In this document: positions 41,845 to 50,587 of the stretch, piece by piece | How positions within the stretch are numbered: the first letter of the stretch is position 1 | Layout: every line of letters begins with the position of its first letter | Assembly: GCF_014649855.1 (NCBI RefSeq) | Contig: NZ_BMTV01000010.1 | Coordinates: 186,001 to 250,000, forward strand | Reading direction: 5' to 3' | Length of the DNA stretch: 64,000 nt | From: Streptomyces roseolus | GTDB lineage: Bacteria; Actinomycetota; Actinomycetes; Streptomycetales; Streptomycetaceae | Position numbers and translations under genes: made by a program | The notes under the pieces: model-generated | Database searches by the model: none | What the model was told of the DNA's origin: nothing | The model's input: only the letters and a program-made list of their open reading frames with translations

Positions 41845-44136
41845 TCAGTCGTCGTTGCCCCCGCTGATGCGCTCGCGGCGAAGCAGCCCCACGCGCTCGG
41901 TGTCGTATCCGATTGTCTTCAACGCTGTGATCGCCTTCCCTCTCAGGCCGGGCCATGACGTGAAGCTCCCTTCCACCGCCTGCCGAAGGGCCTTCTTTCT
42001 GCCGCCCGGAATCGACCGGACCAATCTCGGGAGATACGAGAGCGCAGTGTCCGCTGCGGTCTGATTGGTGCCCAGCATGGGGATGAGAACACGGTCCAGG
42101 AGGAGACGACGTGCCGTGTCGTCGGTGACGGCCGCAGCGTGCCACAGGTCGAGGACCGCCTGCCGTTCGAGCTTGTTGCTCGCGGTGTCGTAACGATCGG
42201 ACAGGAGTTCAGCGGCGTACCCGTCGGGGAGTTGCTGCCAGCCGGCGGCGACTAGGACATCGATGGGGTGGGCCGTGCGGGCCCGGCCTATCAGCTCGCG
42301 CCAGAACTCGGCCTGGTCGAGGACGGGAAGCAAACTGAGACGGTCCCGGACGGCCGAGGTGAGGGAGCTGATGGCCGAGGACTGAGAAGTCTTGATGAGC
42401 GCGGCGGCCGCCGAGTGGAGATCTACGGGAGACGGCTCCTCCACACGGATCCAGTCCGCCACCGTGGTGGGTCCCAGTTCGGGATGCCGCCGGGCGTAGG
42501 AGGCCATCTGCAGCGCGGACGGGAGCGCGTCGAGCGACATCCGTGACACGGCCTCCCGGCCAGCGTGCAGTCTACAGAGAATGCGCAACCGGGTGCGCTG
42601 TGGGTCGGGAAGCCACCCGCAGTGCTCCACGGCCTCCACGAGCGTGGTGACCTGCTCTAGGGACAGCGGGTGCTCGGCCGCGGTGGTGAAGTCGCGCAGG
42701 CACTCGACGACGGTGCCGGCGAGGTAGTTCAGCAACTCACCGTCTTCCCCGGGCAGCGTCGTGGTGTCGGATTCGGACAGCGTGGCTGCCACCGAGGCGC
42801 TCTCGTTCTGGAGTATGACCCGACGGTCGAGCAGCCCGCTCTCCACCAAGGGATGGAGTGCGCCGATGACGATGGACCGAGCGGCCGCGTCCTCGTCGCT
42901 CTTCGCGAATCCGTCGAGTGAGGCCAGGACGACGGCAGCGATGTCTGGGTGCTGGGAGGCCGGCCTGTCGTTGACGAGACGAACGAAGGCGTCCGCCGCA
43001 TCGCCGACGATGTCCGCTTCCAGAGGAGACTCGTCCTCCGTCGCCAGATTCCACAAACGCTGGTACATGGATTCGATCTGGGGCTTGACGGCGTCGAGTT
43101 CGAGTCCGGGAGCAAGAACCCCGAGCCACTTCGGCCAACTTCTTACGTCGCGGCGCCTCGCGCTGATGAGAACGAGCCGGGCCAAGGACACGTCCCGTAC
43201 TGCGGGGACGTACATAAGGTTCGCCTCCACCGAACTCCGGCCACCCGTTGAGCCGAGATTGAGAAGGATCCCGACGATAGTGTGCGCTGCCGCGGGGGCA
43301 CCCTCATGCCAATGTTCCAGTGTCGAGGCAAGGGCCCGCAGCGCCGGATCGGGTGAAGCGGGCTCTTCCATGTCAGCCGCAGGCGTGGTGGTGGCTATCG
43401 CCCCGCCAGTAACAGCGGGGTCCGGTTCCTGCGGCGTCCTCTTCCATGCGTCGTGGTTCTCGATTGCTGTGGTGAGCTCCTTCGTCAAGATTTCGGCGCA
43501 GGCTTCTACGAGGCGCTCGGCTTCCCCGGAAGGAAGCTGCTTGAGCATGGCAACGACCTCGTCGGCTCCGCCACCCAGGAGGTGGTCTGAGAGCAGCTGC
43601 CGCACCCGTTCCGCGTCCGCCGCCAGTGCCGCCGAGGCGTGGCCGAGGAGAAGCATCGCGAGATCGACGTCCTCGTCGAGTTCTGCATGCTGAAGAGCGA
43701 TCCGGCCCAGATCCGTGGCCGTCCCTCGCTTCCCGGCCATGGCCAGCCGCCAGCACCCGGGTACCACATTTGCCGGAAGCTCCTGAGGAGAGCCGACGAG
43801 GTGGGCGGTGATGCTCTCCAGCGCCGCATCTGCTCCGCCGTTGAGAGGGAAGGAAGGGTCCGAGCAGATGGCCAGGACGGCCAGCGCGACGTTCCTGCCC
43901 TCCAGGCCGATGACCTCTCTGGCTTGCTGGGCCAGGAGGGAGAGAACGGCCACCCGGTCCCGGGCGTCGAGTTCGGCCACCACGGATTTCAACGCCACCA
44001 GGTCTGCGTTCTGCGCGTGCTGCTCAATGGTCTCGGCCAAGGAGGCTGGCAGGCCGAAGATGCTGCCGCTGCTCTGGAGGAAGATCAGGTCACGCCCTGG
44101 TCCCGGAATCGTCCGGGTCTTGCGGAGGTACGTCAC
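41845..44136 (-). CDS. Helical-repeat protein paired with KAP NTPase, 763 aa
   Basis: Almost entirely helical, with repeated amphipathic helix pairs, suggesting an alpha-solenoid or HEAT-like scaffold (for example ERLVEACAEILTKELTTAI and DADAFVRLVNDRPASQHPD-like units). No catalytic motif is present. The GTG at 44136 overlaps the stop of the KAP NTPase (GTGA), so the two are translated together. It most likely acts as partner, sensor or scaffold for that NTPase. I do not recognise it as a named family. Its stop directly borders the pPIWI-RE remnant. Confidence 0.8.
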   Translation of the reverse strand: MTYLRKTRTIPGPGRDLIFLQSSGSIFGLPASLAETIEQHAQNADLVALKSVVAELDARDRVAVLSLLAQQAREVIGLEGRNVALAVLAICSDPSFPLNGGADAALESITAHLVGSPQELPANVVPGCWRLAMAGKRGTATDLGRIALQHAELDEDVDLAMLLLGHASAALAADAERVRQLLSDHLLGGGADEVVAMLKQLPSGEAERLVEACAEILTKELTTAIENHDAWKRTPQEPDPAVTGGAIATTTPAADMEEPASPDPALRALASTLEHWHEGAPAAAHTIVGILLNLGSTGGRSSVEANLMYVPAVRDVSLARLVLISARRRDVRSWPKWLGVLAPGLELDAVKPQIESMYQRLWNLATEDESPLEADIVGDAADAFVRLVNDRPASQHPDIAAVVLASLDGFAKSDEDAAARSIVIGALHPLVESGLLDRRVILQNESASVAATLSESDTTTLPGEDGELLNYLAGTVVECLRDFTTAAEHPLSLEQVTTLVEAVEHCGWLPDPQRTRLRILCRLHAGREAVSRMSLDALPSALQMASYARRHPELGPTTVADWIRVEEPSPVDLHSAAAALIKTSQSSAISSLTSAVRDRLSLLPVLDQAEFWRELIGRARTAHPIDVLVAAGWQQLPDGYAAELLSDRYDTASNKLERQAVLDLWHAAAVTDDTARRLLLDRVLIPMLGTNQTAADTALSYLPRLVRSIPGGRKKALRQAVEGSFTSWPGLRGKAITALKTIGYDTERVGLLRRERISGGNDD

Positions 44137-45557
44137 CAGCTGGCGTCCGTGATTCGTGCGGGCCGCCTCACGGTCCTCCGCGCGCGCTCGTCAGCAGCAG
44201 TGAGATGAACATCGACGGAGGCCTGTGCTCGCGCATACGCCTTGGCCGCTTCCTTGACATCGGCAGAGACGAATCCGTCAAGCTCGGCCTCGGCGTCATC
44301 CGCGTAACGCACGACGTGTTCGCACAGTCGGTGATCCAGCAGCAGATCGCGAGCGAACAAGGGGAACTCCACCCGAAGGCAGACCAGGCGGGCGATCTCT
44401 TCCGCGCGCGAGGACGGATCGGTTTCCAGAAGCCCGTCCGCCGCCCGTTGCTCAGCCAGACGGTACGTGAGGACGAAGGCGTTGAGCAGGGCCTTCACCC
44501 GGCGAGGGCTGCGGACGTGGGACGGAATCAGGATGCTGACGATGAGGTCGACGTCCACCTTCGCCCATACCCCATCGCGCCCGCGGACAAGTCCGGCAGC
44601 GAAGCTGGTCACTCGCCCGACGAGTAGAGGAGGCAGGCTGATCTGGTATGGGAAAACCTTGTCGAGGTAACCGCTTCCGCTGCTGTAGTAAGGGTTCACC
44701 GTGTCGGCAGGCGTTGCCTGTTGCAGAGCGCGAGTCAGCGCTTCCTCAAGGACCTGCTGGTCAGCCGCCACGATGAAGACACACCGTTCCACGCCGAGGA
44801 ACGTCCTCAGCGCGTCCAGGGTCGCCACGACATCCGAGGGAGCGCAGCGGTCCAGCTCGTCCACGAAAACGACCAGTCGCTTGACCTTCGATTGCTCCAC
44901 CAGCGAGCTGAAGAGCCTCTCGAACTGCTCGTCGCTGTCGGCGGCGTCGGTCTTGTGCTCGCGAGTGAGCGTGCGGGATACGAGCACCGTCAAAGACGTG
45001 AGCAGCGCTGCCGGCGCCAGACCGGCCTTGAGGACGTCGGTGACCATGTCGATGAACGTCTGCTGGAACGGGCCACTCCTCACCCACGCCAGCACGGCTA
45101 CCACTAGCATAGATGCGCTGGCGATTACCGCGAACATCCGCGCGTAGGTCCACAGCAACCGCAGAAGGGCACCACCGCCGAACTCGATTCTGGCGGTGAC
45201 CTGTCCGCTGTAGAGGTCTTCGTGATACTTGCGGTCCCCGATGCCGAGCGCGGTTGCGACGGCGATGATGAAGTTCCTGCGCAGCGGGTTCTCCGCGTAC
45301 TTGAACGCGTCGAAGCGCACGAACCGCACACCTCGGTCCCTGGCCAGCTCACCTCGGAGGAGGTTGGCCACACCTGACTTGCCCGACCCCCACGGCCCCC
45401 ACACGGCGATGTTCGTCGGTGTCGGAACGGAGCACACCAGGTGGTGCAGCTGTCCTGCGATATGGCCATGGGCGAGTCGGTCGCCTCGCCCGTCCTCGAT
45501 CTCCCGATCCTGCACCAGGTCGTCCGACTCCAGCCGGCCACCGCCCCCACCCGCCAC
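44133..45557 (-). CDS. KAP-family P-loop NTPase, 474 aa
   Basis: Walker A IAVWGPWGSGKSGVANLL (near residue 55) and Walker B LVVFVDELDRCAPSDVV (near 230) define a KAP NTPase. Two membrane segments (about MFAVIASASMLVVAVLAW and LAPAALLTSLTVLVSRTL) are inserted between them, the hallmark of this family. FIVAADQQVLEEAL and YLDKVFPYQISLPPL follow, as expected. GTG at 45557 has GGAG six bases upstream; a GTG at 45563 is also open. KAP NTPases occur in phage-exclusion loci such as PifA. With the coupled helical protein and the divergent HNH gene it may form a membrane-tethered defence module. Confidence 0.88.
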   Translation of the reverse strand: MAGGGGGRLESDDLVQDREIEDGRGDRLAHGHIAGQLHHLVCSVPTPTNIAVWGPWGSGKSGVANLLRGELARDRGVRFVRFDAFKYAENPLRRNFIIAVATALGIGDRKYHEDLYSGQVTARIEFGGGALLRLLWTYARMFAVIASASMLVVAVLAWVRSGPFQQTFIDMVTDVLKAGLAPAALLTSLTVLVSRTLTREHKTDAADSDEQFERLFSSLVEQSKVKRLVVFVDELDRCAPSDVVATLDALRTFLGVERCVFIVAADQQVLEEALTRALQQATPADTVNPYYSSGSGYLDKVFPYQISLPPLLVGRVTSFAAGLVRGRDGVWAKVDVDLIVSILIPSHVRSPRRVKALLNAFVLTYRLAEQRAADGLLETDPSSRAEEIARLVCLRVEFPLFARDLLLDHRLCEHVVRYADDAEAELDGFVSADVKEAAKAYARAQASVDVHLTAADERARRTVRRPARITDASW

Positions 45558-45940
45558 GTTCACTCCGATCCCCGCGCACCCGCGTTACGGCAGCAGCTGA
45601 CGCATGACGCCGTCATATTCTCGAACCGTCACGCATGACGATAGACCTGGGCACTGACAGTGGGCAGCGGTGGCGGAAGAGTGTTCGGCCGAGCTGCGCG
45701 TACGAGTGTCTTTGCGGGCGCGGTCCGGCGTCGTACGCAGCCGGCATCGGCGGCGGGCTGACCGGACGCGACGTGCACATCGCCGTCGTGGGCAATCCGG
45801 CCGCCCGCAACCAGGCCGCCAAGTGTGGGACTCGGCGACGCTGCCGAGGATGGCCTTGCGGTGTTGCGTAGGTCGGGGCGTTTGTCAGTGGTGGTCGCTA
45901 CGTTGCTGGGTGATGTCGCTCGATGAGGATGAGGACGGCC
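45558..45940. other. Divergent promoter region between KAP NTPase and HNH nuclease
   Basis: About 380 bp with no convincing gene on either strand. It must hold start sites for the leftward KAP operon and the rightward HNH gene. The only symmetry seen is ATGACGCCGTCAT near 45604-45616, with a second GCATGAC nearby, which could be an operator but is not diagnostic. Confidence 0.4.
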
Positions 45941-46705
45941 ATGGGAGAAAAGGTCCGCCGGAACTACAGCAATGCCACTGTGGCGGCGTTGATGACACTG
46001 GCTCGTGGCGGCTGCTACGCGCCACGCTGTGGGGCCCCGACTGTGCGGATGATTGACGGGGAACCGGTGATGAACCTGGACATCGCCCACATCCGCGCCT
46101 TGAAGCCGGACGGTAAGCGGTTCGACCCGACCTGGACGGTGGACCAGCGGAACAGCTTTGCCAATCTGATTCTGTTGTGCAACGTCCACCACAAACGGGT
46201 CGACGGAGCGGAGGGTGAGCGGTACACAGTTGCGCTGCTTGAAGAGTGGAAAGCCGAGCGTGAAGCGGATGGGCAGGAGGCGCTTGCGGGTCTTACGGGG
46301 CTCACGGAGCGGCGGCTGGTCGAGATGATCCATGAGGCGCAGGAAGCGTACGTCGAGCGGCTTGGCCCGCTCCTCGGGGCGATCGCGGAACGCATGCCAG
46401 AGCTGGCTTCGCTGGTGAGCCTGCTCCGCTCGGATCTGGACGAACTGCGTGGCATGCGTCCCGTGTCCCAGGACGCGGCGTGGATGCTGTACCAGGCAAG
46501 CCAAGGGCTCGGTCACTTGCAGGACAACGCTCCCTGGCTCCGCGAGGCGAGTGACGGTCTGCGACACCTTCAAGACAGTGCGCCTCTCCTGGCAGCGGCT
46601 GCGAACAGTCTGGCCCGGCTGGCAGATCTGCCAACGCAACTCGATTCAGCTGCCGACGAGGTTCGCAGTGCCGCCGCCGCACTGTCCGACGCGCGTCGCT
46701 ACTGA
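45941..46705 (+). CDS. HNH endonuclease with helical C-terminus, 254 aa
   Basis: The N-terminal 90 residues form an HNH nuclease: GGCYAPRCGAPT supplies a Cys pair, NLDIAHIRALKP the first His, and FANLILLCNVHHKRVD the Asn, Cys and His-His. The C-terminal half is helical with two near-repeats (QASQGLGHLQDNAPWLREAS and DGLRHLQDSAPLLAAAAN), probably a coiled-coil or oligomerisation region. ATG at 45941, with GAGG about ten bases upstream; ATGs at 45923 and 45929 are in frame. It is divergent from the KAP/helical pair. It probably acts as the DNA-cutting effector of a defence module or stands alone. Confidence 0.87.
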   Translation: MGEKVRRNYSNATVAALMTLARGGCYAPRCGAPTVRMIDGEPVMNLDIAHIRALKPDGKRFDPTWTVDQRNSFANLILLCNVHHKRVDGAEGERYTVALLEEWKAEREADGQEALAGLTGLTERRLVEMIHEAQEAYVERLGPLLGAIAERMPELASLVSLLRSDLDELRGMRPVSQDAAWMLYQASQGLGHLQDNAPWLREASDGLRHLQDSAPLLAAAANSLARLADLPTQLDSAADEVRSAAAALSDARRY

Positions 46706-46985
46706 CACGCCTGTCTCAATCCGCAGGCGGCGTCATCGAGTCCGGTTGCGACGCGGTTTGGCCAGTCACCCGTCCTTGCGTCCGAGCGGGGAGAGTATCT
46801 GCTCGCGGCGCGCAGGGTATGCGCTAGCCTGCGGGCAGGAATGGAGCCTGGGACGGTACCTGGGCCACCTCCAGTCGTCTTGAGGTACGGAGCGTCGGAA
46901 AGCGCCCTCGCCACCACCTCCTTCCCGCTTCCTGTGCACCTGTTCTGTCCGGCCGTCGTGTGCCGGACAGCCGAAAGGCGTTTCC

Positions 46986-47981
46986 TTGACCATCTACTCT
47001 CAGCACGCCACCCGTGGAAAAACCCAGATCCTGGCGACCTACCAGGGTCCCGACGGCGTCGTGTCCAAGACCGTAACGAGTCTTGCCGAGCCTCGCCTCG
47101 CGGTTCCGGTCGTCGACGCCCTCAATCGGATCTCCGCCTTCGCCACCGTCCCTGTCAGCATCCACGACCGCCGGGAACGGCGTGTGGGCTACTACCCGCG
47201 CACGCACCTCGCCGCGCTGACCGACCCTGCCGCCCGCACCGCTCTTCTCGGCGGCGCGCACAGTCTGTGGTACGAGTACGTCTGCCTGCGGCTTCACCAA
47301 GCGCTCGCCGACCTGGAAAATGCAGTGGCGGCTCTCCCCGACACGGTCAGCAGGGCGATCCGATCCGAACTGGAGGCAGATAAGCACGGGTTGCAGGCAG
47401 GACTCGCGGACTTCTCGGGAACTTCCTCGGAGGAGGATCCGGAGACCGAGCGCTGCTGGGAGTTCGGGCACCCCTTCGTGAAGTACGACGACGGACTGGA
47501 CACGCTGAGCGACAAGACGCGCGAGCAGCTCGACCGACGTGAGTCGGGATTCACCTCGGAGGAACGGGAGAAGGCGGTCGCCGCCCTCCGGGTGCTGGTC
47601 ACCGCGCACTCCCAGGGCGGCGACGTGTGGGCTTCACTCGACGACCCCAGCTGTCGCCTCTTCGTGGAGCCGTACGACTCCGACGGCTTCTACCTGACGA
47701 TCGAAGCGCCGGAACCGGGCGACGACGAGGCTTCGTGGGAGATCGAGGTCGGGCGTTGGGTGCCGGACGATCCCGAGGAGGAGCCCGGGAACCACACCAG
47801 CGCGACAGGCCACGCCGTGGTCGGCTGCGCCCTTCCTGTCGCGCCGACCGCCGAGGAGATCGCTCACTTGCTGAAGTCCGTGGACGAGAAGCCGCTGCTG
47901 CTCGCCGAGTGGGCTGAGGCGCCCGCGGGAGCGGTACTCGCCGGGACGGCGATGGTGGTGACCGAACGCTACGACTCGTGA
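46986..47981 (+). CDS. Hypothetical protein, TTG start, 331 aa
   Basis: TTG at 46986 with AAAGG about eight bases upstream; no ATG or GTG near it is better placed. The N-terminal 110 residues (TLAEPRLAVPVVDALNRISA, RRVGYYPRTHLAALTD) look folded alpha/beta. The middle is a charged helix, and the C-terminal third is acidic (PEPGDDEASWEIEVGRWVPD). No membrane segment, no known motif. It stands alone at the right edge of the defence island and is closed by a strong hairpin. Function unknown. Confidence 0.7.
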   Translation: MTIYSQHATRGKTQILATYQGPDGVVSKTVTSLAEPRLAVPVVDALNRISAFATVPVSIHDRRERRVGYYPRTHLAALTDPAARTALLGGAHSLWYEYVCLRLHQALADLENAVAALPDTVSRAIRSELEADKHGLQAGLADFSGTSSEEDPETERCWEFGHPFVKYDDGLDTLSDKTREQLDRRESGFTSEEREKAVAALRVLVTAHSQGGDVWASLDDPSCRLFVEPYDSDGFYLTIEAPEPGDDEASWEIEVGRWVPDDPEEEPGNHTSATGHAVVGCALPVAPTAEEIAHLLKSVDEKPLLLAEWAEAPAGAVLAGTAMVVTERYDS

Positions 47982-48060
47982 TCCGGGCCGGCAAGGAAGC
48001 CGTGACGCCGACGTGATGGGCTGGGAACGGCCTGCCACCTCATGCCGAGCGGACGCTTCA

Positions 48061-48096
48061 GCCGTGGCGGTCACCCCGCGAGGTGACGGCCACGGC
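48061..48096 (+). terminator. Stem-loop after the 331-aa gene
   Basis: GCCGTGGCGGTCACC (48061-48075) pairs with GGTGACGGCCACGGC (48082-48096), with one mismatch, around a six-base loop, 80 bp after the stop at 47981. Confidence 0.7.
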
Positions 48097-48127
48097 TGGA
48101 CCGGCGTGCGTTGCCATCCGGATAGGC

Positions 48128-48207
48128 TGGGGTTGTCCTTGCGGAGGTTGGCGGACACCAATAAAGACAATGTCAACCGTCAGGTCCGCCTGTCCTTTTT
48201 CGGATAG
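48128..48207 (+). repeat. 80-bp repeat, copy 1: 3' end of a vanished coding sequence
   Basis: Aligned without gaps to 61712-61791 in the same orientation. The first 37 bases are nearly identical. The rest differs mainly at third codon positions while keeping the peptide: copy 1 ends RRLADTNKDNVNRQVRLSFFG then TAG, copy 2 RRLADTNKDNPQRQVRLSFLG then TGA. Both copies therefore descend from the 3' end of a protein gene under selection. Upstream of the repeat no related coding sequence remains. The two copies bracket the 13.5-kb biosynthetic segment. The parent protein is not recognised. Confidence 0.75.
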
Positions 48208-48482
48208 TCCTGATGTGGCCGATCTCGCAGCGTCGGGGCGGTGCTGCTGTCTTCGCGGCTCGGGGGCCGGGGCCTTGAACGGCCCGGCCGGAGGAGTCGA
48301 TCCTGCGGCCCGGCAGACACCCGCAGCCCGTGCGACGGCCGACAGGACACGACGGCGTGGGAACATGACGGTTGGCGGGACGTGTGAACGATCGGCCGGC
48401 TGGTGAGGCAGGCGTACCACGGCGAGCGCCACACGGCCCTGGCGCTGCGGCGTGACCAGGTGGGTCGTCGTCCGGCTGGGGG
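48208..48482. other. Non-coding stretch with hairpin downstream of the regulator
   Basis: No gene seen. GGCCGGG and CCCGGCC (48265-48289, slightly bulged) form a stem downstream of the leftward regulator gene, whose stop is at 48483, and may terminate it. Confidence 0.45.
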
Positions 48483-49877
48483 TCAGAGCGGCTCGCGCAC
48501 GCGTGGCGTACGGGCCGCCCGGTCCAGCAGAGCGCGAGCCGAGGGGTGGCGGCCGTACGGGCGGAGGAGGCCGCGCATGTCGGTGAAGGCCCTGTCCACT
48601 CGGCTGCTCGAGAGGGCGGAACGGGCGTCGAGGAAGCGGTGGCAGGCGTCCAGTGCCTCGGTGAGCCGACGCGCCCGCAGGTGCAGGCGGGCGAGGTCTG
48701 CGAGGAGGAGGGCCCGTGCGCGCCGCTCGTCCGCGGGCCGGTGCCGGACCGACGCGGCCAGAGCGGTCGCCGCGCCGCGTTCGTCACCGAGCCGCAGGCG
48801 GACGACCGCCTGCTGGTGCAGCAGCGAGGCCTGGTGGTACGCGCCGACCGGGGTGTCCTGCGTGCTGCCCGCCCGCTCGATCATGGTCTCGGCGTGGGCC
48901 AGGGCCCGTAGCGCCTCGTGCCGTGCTCCCTCACCGGCGTGGGCGACGGCGAGCTGTCCGTACACGAACGCGCGACGGAGCTGCGGTCCCGTCACGCAGG
49001 CGGCTGCGCTCTCCGCCAGACGCACCGCCTCGCGCCTGTGCCCCATGGCGTCGGCCTGGACGGACAGGGCCCGCAGCGCCACCGCGTAGTCGGGCGGGGA
49101 GCCGTTCTCGGCGGCGAGGCGGAGCGCGACGAGGTAGTACCTCTGGGCGAGTCCCTGCAGATCGTCGTCGAAGTGCATGAATCCGCAGAGGTAGGCGAGT
49201 TCGCCGGTGGCGGTCAGCAGGCGGCGTCGTACCGCCGGAGCCGCGGGGCGGTGCAGCCGGGGGCGCACGTCGGAGGCGAGGTAGGCGACGAGGGCTCGTC
49301 GGCCCTGCCCCCCGCCGAAGGTGATGTCCATGTGGTGGAAGACGCGGGCCATGGCCTCGATGCCCTGTACCTCGGAGGCATGGACGCGTGTGCCTTCCGG
49401 CGGCCCGCCTGCGGGAAGCGGGCTGGTGGCGATCTGTTCGTAAGGAGGTAGCCGCAGCGCGGCGAGTCGGAACGGAGCGCCTCGTCCGGTCCTTTCGCGG
49501 CCGACGGTGTGGCCGGTGGGCCACGTGGCCAGCTGTCCGAGGCCATGGGCCGCGTCCTCGTCCCGGTCCTCGCGAAAGGGCGCCGCGCTTCCGTGCGTCG
49601 TGTCCTTCCGGCCCGGTGGTACGGGCAGGAAGCCGGCGTCCGCGAGGGTCACCGGGCGCCTGAGCTTCCGGGACAGTGCTTCGACGACCAGGGCGGTGGC
49701 ATTGTCCCGGGGTCGTGTGCCCGAAAGCCAGTGGGCCACGGCGGATCTGTCGTAACCGAGCACCAGGCCGCTCTCCGCGGCGATCGCGTTGACCCGCGCG
49801 GCCAGCTCCGCGGCGCTCATTCCCGCCTCCCCCAGCAAACCGCGCAGCGCCTGGTTGGGGCGCCGGTATGAGGACAC
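48483..49877 (-). CDS. HTH regulator with TPR-like repeats, 464 aa
   Basis: The N-terminus (YRRPNQALRGLLGEAGMSAA, LGYDRSAVAHWLSGTRPRD) is a Cro/XRE-type helix-turn-helix. From about residue 190 onward the protein consists of paired helices with TPR spacing (GHRREAVRLAESAAACVTG, GARHEALRALAHAETMIERA). This architecture is common for Streptomyces pathway regulators that respond to peptides or precursors. GTG at 49877 has GGAGG six bases upstream; a longer frame reaches 49985. It is leftward and the only regulator near the fatty-acid-like cluster, so it probably controls it or the divergent IspH-like gene. Confidence 0.82.
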   Translation of the reverse strand: MSSYRRPNQALRGLLGEAGMSAAELAARVNAIAAESGLVLGYDRSAVAHWLSGTRPRDNATALVVEALSRKLRRPVTLADAGFLPVPPGRKDTTHGSAAPFREDRDEDAAHGLGQLATWPTGHTVGRERTGRGAPFRLAALRLPPYEQIATSPLPAGGPPEGTRVHASEVQGIEAMARVFHHMDITFGGGQGRRALVAYLASDVRPRLHRPAAPAVRRRLLTATGELAYLCGFMHFDDDLQGLAQRYYLVALRLAAENGSPPDYAVALRALSVQADAMGHRREAVRLAESAAACVTGPQLRRAFVYGQLAVAHAGEGARHEALRALAHAETMIERAGSTQDTPVGAYHQASLLHQQAVVRLRLGDERGAATALAASVRHRPADERRARALLLADLARLHLRARRLTEALDACHRFLDARSALSSSRVDRAFTDMRGLLRPYGRHPSARALLDRAARTPRVREPL

Positions 49878-50587
49878 TCGCACCTCCTCCGCACGGGGTC
49901 GCGCAGACCCCGGGGCTCCTGCGCTCAGGCTGCGGTACGCCTCGGCGTACGGACAAGCACGCATCCGGGAACTCCCGGGGCACATCTCGCCAGCGGTACG
50001 CCAGGGGCATATGCCGTCAGACTCACCCCGAGGTGAGGGGCTCCGGAAGCTGCGGCCGGAGACTCCGACTCCCCTTTCAACGGCGCCCGCTCTTCATCGG
50101 GTGCATGGATGAACGAGGAACGTTTTTTCGATTGCAGTCACCTCGATGGGAACGGGGCAAGAGGATCGGAAAATGTCCTATTTCATACTGCCTGTCATGT
50201 CGAGAGGTGCCCTACCCTTACGGCGCCAGCTCGACGCGAGGCGGCAAGGAGAACACCGCGGGAGCGGCCCATGGGTTACAGGACAGCGCGGCGTGAGAGC
50301 GCGAGCGGCCGATGCCGGCTTTCGGCCGCCGCGGGCGCGCCTGACGGCGTCCCGCCCATTGCAAGCCGCCGCCGCACCTCGATATGCAGGGGCGTTCGCC
50401 CACCCTCGTAGCCGTGTGCCCCCGCGCCGCCGGGCGTCCGTTCCTCGTCGAAGCCACCGCTGTGGCGTCACACGGGCGCCGGGCGCGCGGCTCACGCCTC
50501 TCCACTCGAACAGAACGCCGCCACGCCACGTGATGCCTGGTGTCCGTTGCCGGCCCTCGTTCGTCCCATGTAAGCGAAGGCTCGCGT
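49878..50587. other. 710-bp divergent control region
   Basis: Between the leftward regulator and the rightward IspH-like gene. No convincing gene. It contains the most A/T-rich patch of the neighbourhood (about 50110-50210, with TTTTTT and CCTATTTCATACTG), where promoters probably lie. I found no clear gamma-butyrolactone-receptor palindrome. Confidence 0.4.

Noticed and set aside
45604..45616. ATGACGCCGTCAT as a definite operator
   Set aside because: A short palindrome in GC-rich DNA; no cognate regulator nearby.
48013..48207. A 64-aa gene ending at repeat copy 1
   Set aside because: Only the last 24 codons have coding-type conservation; the upstream part overlaps a terminator and has no ribosome site.
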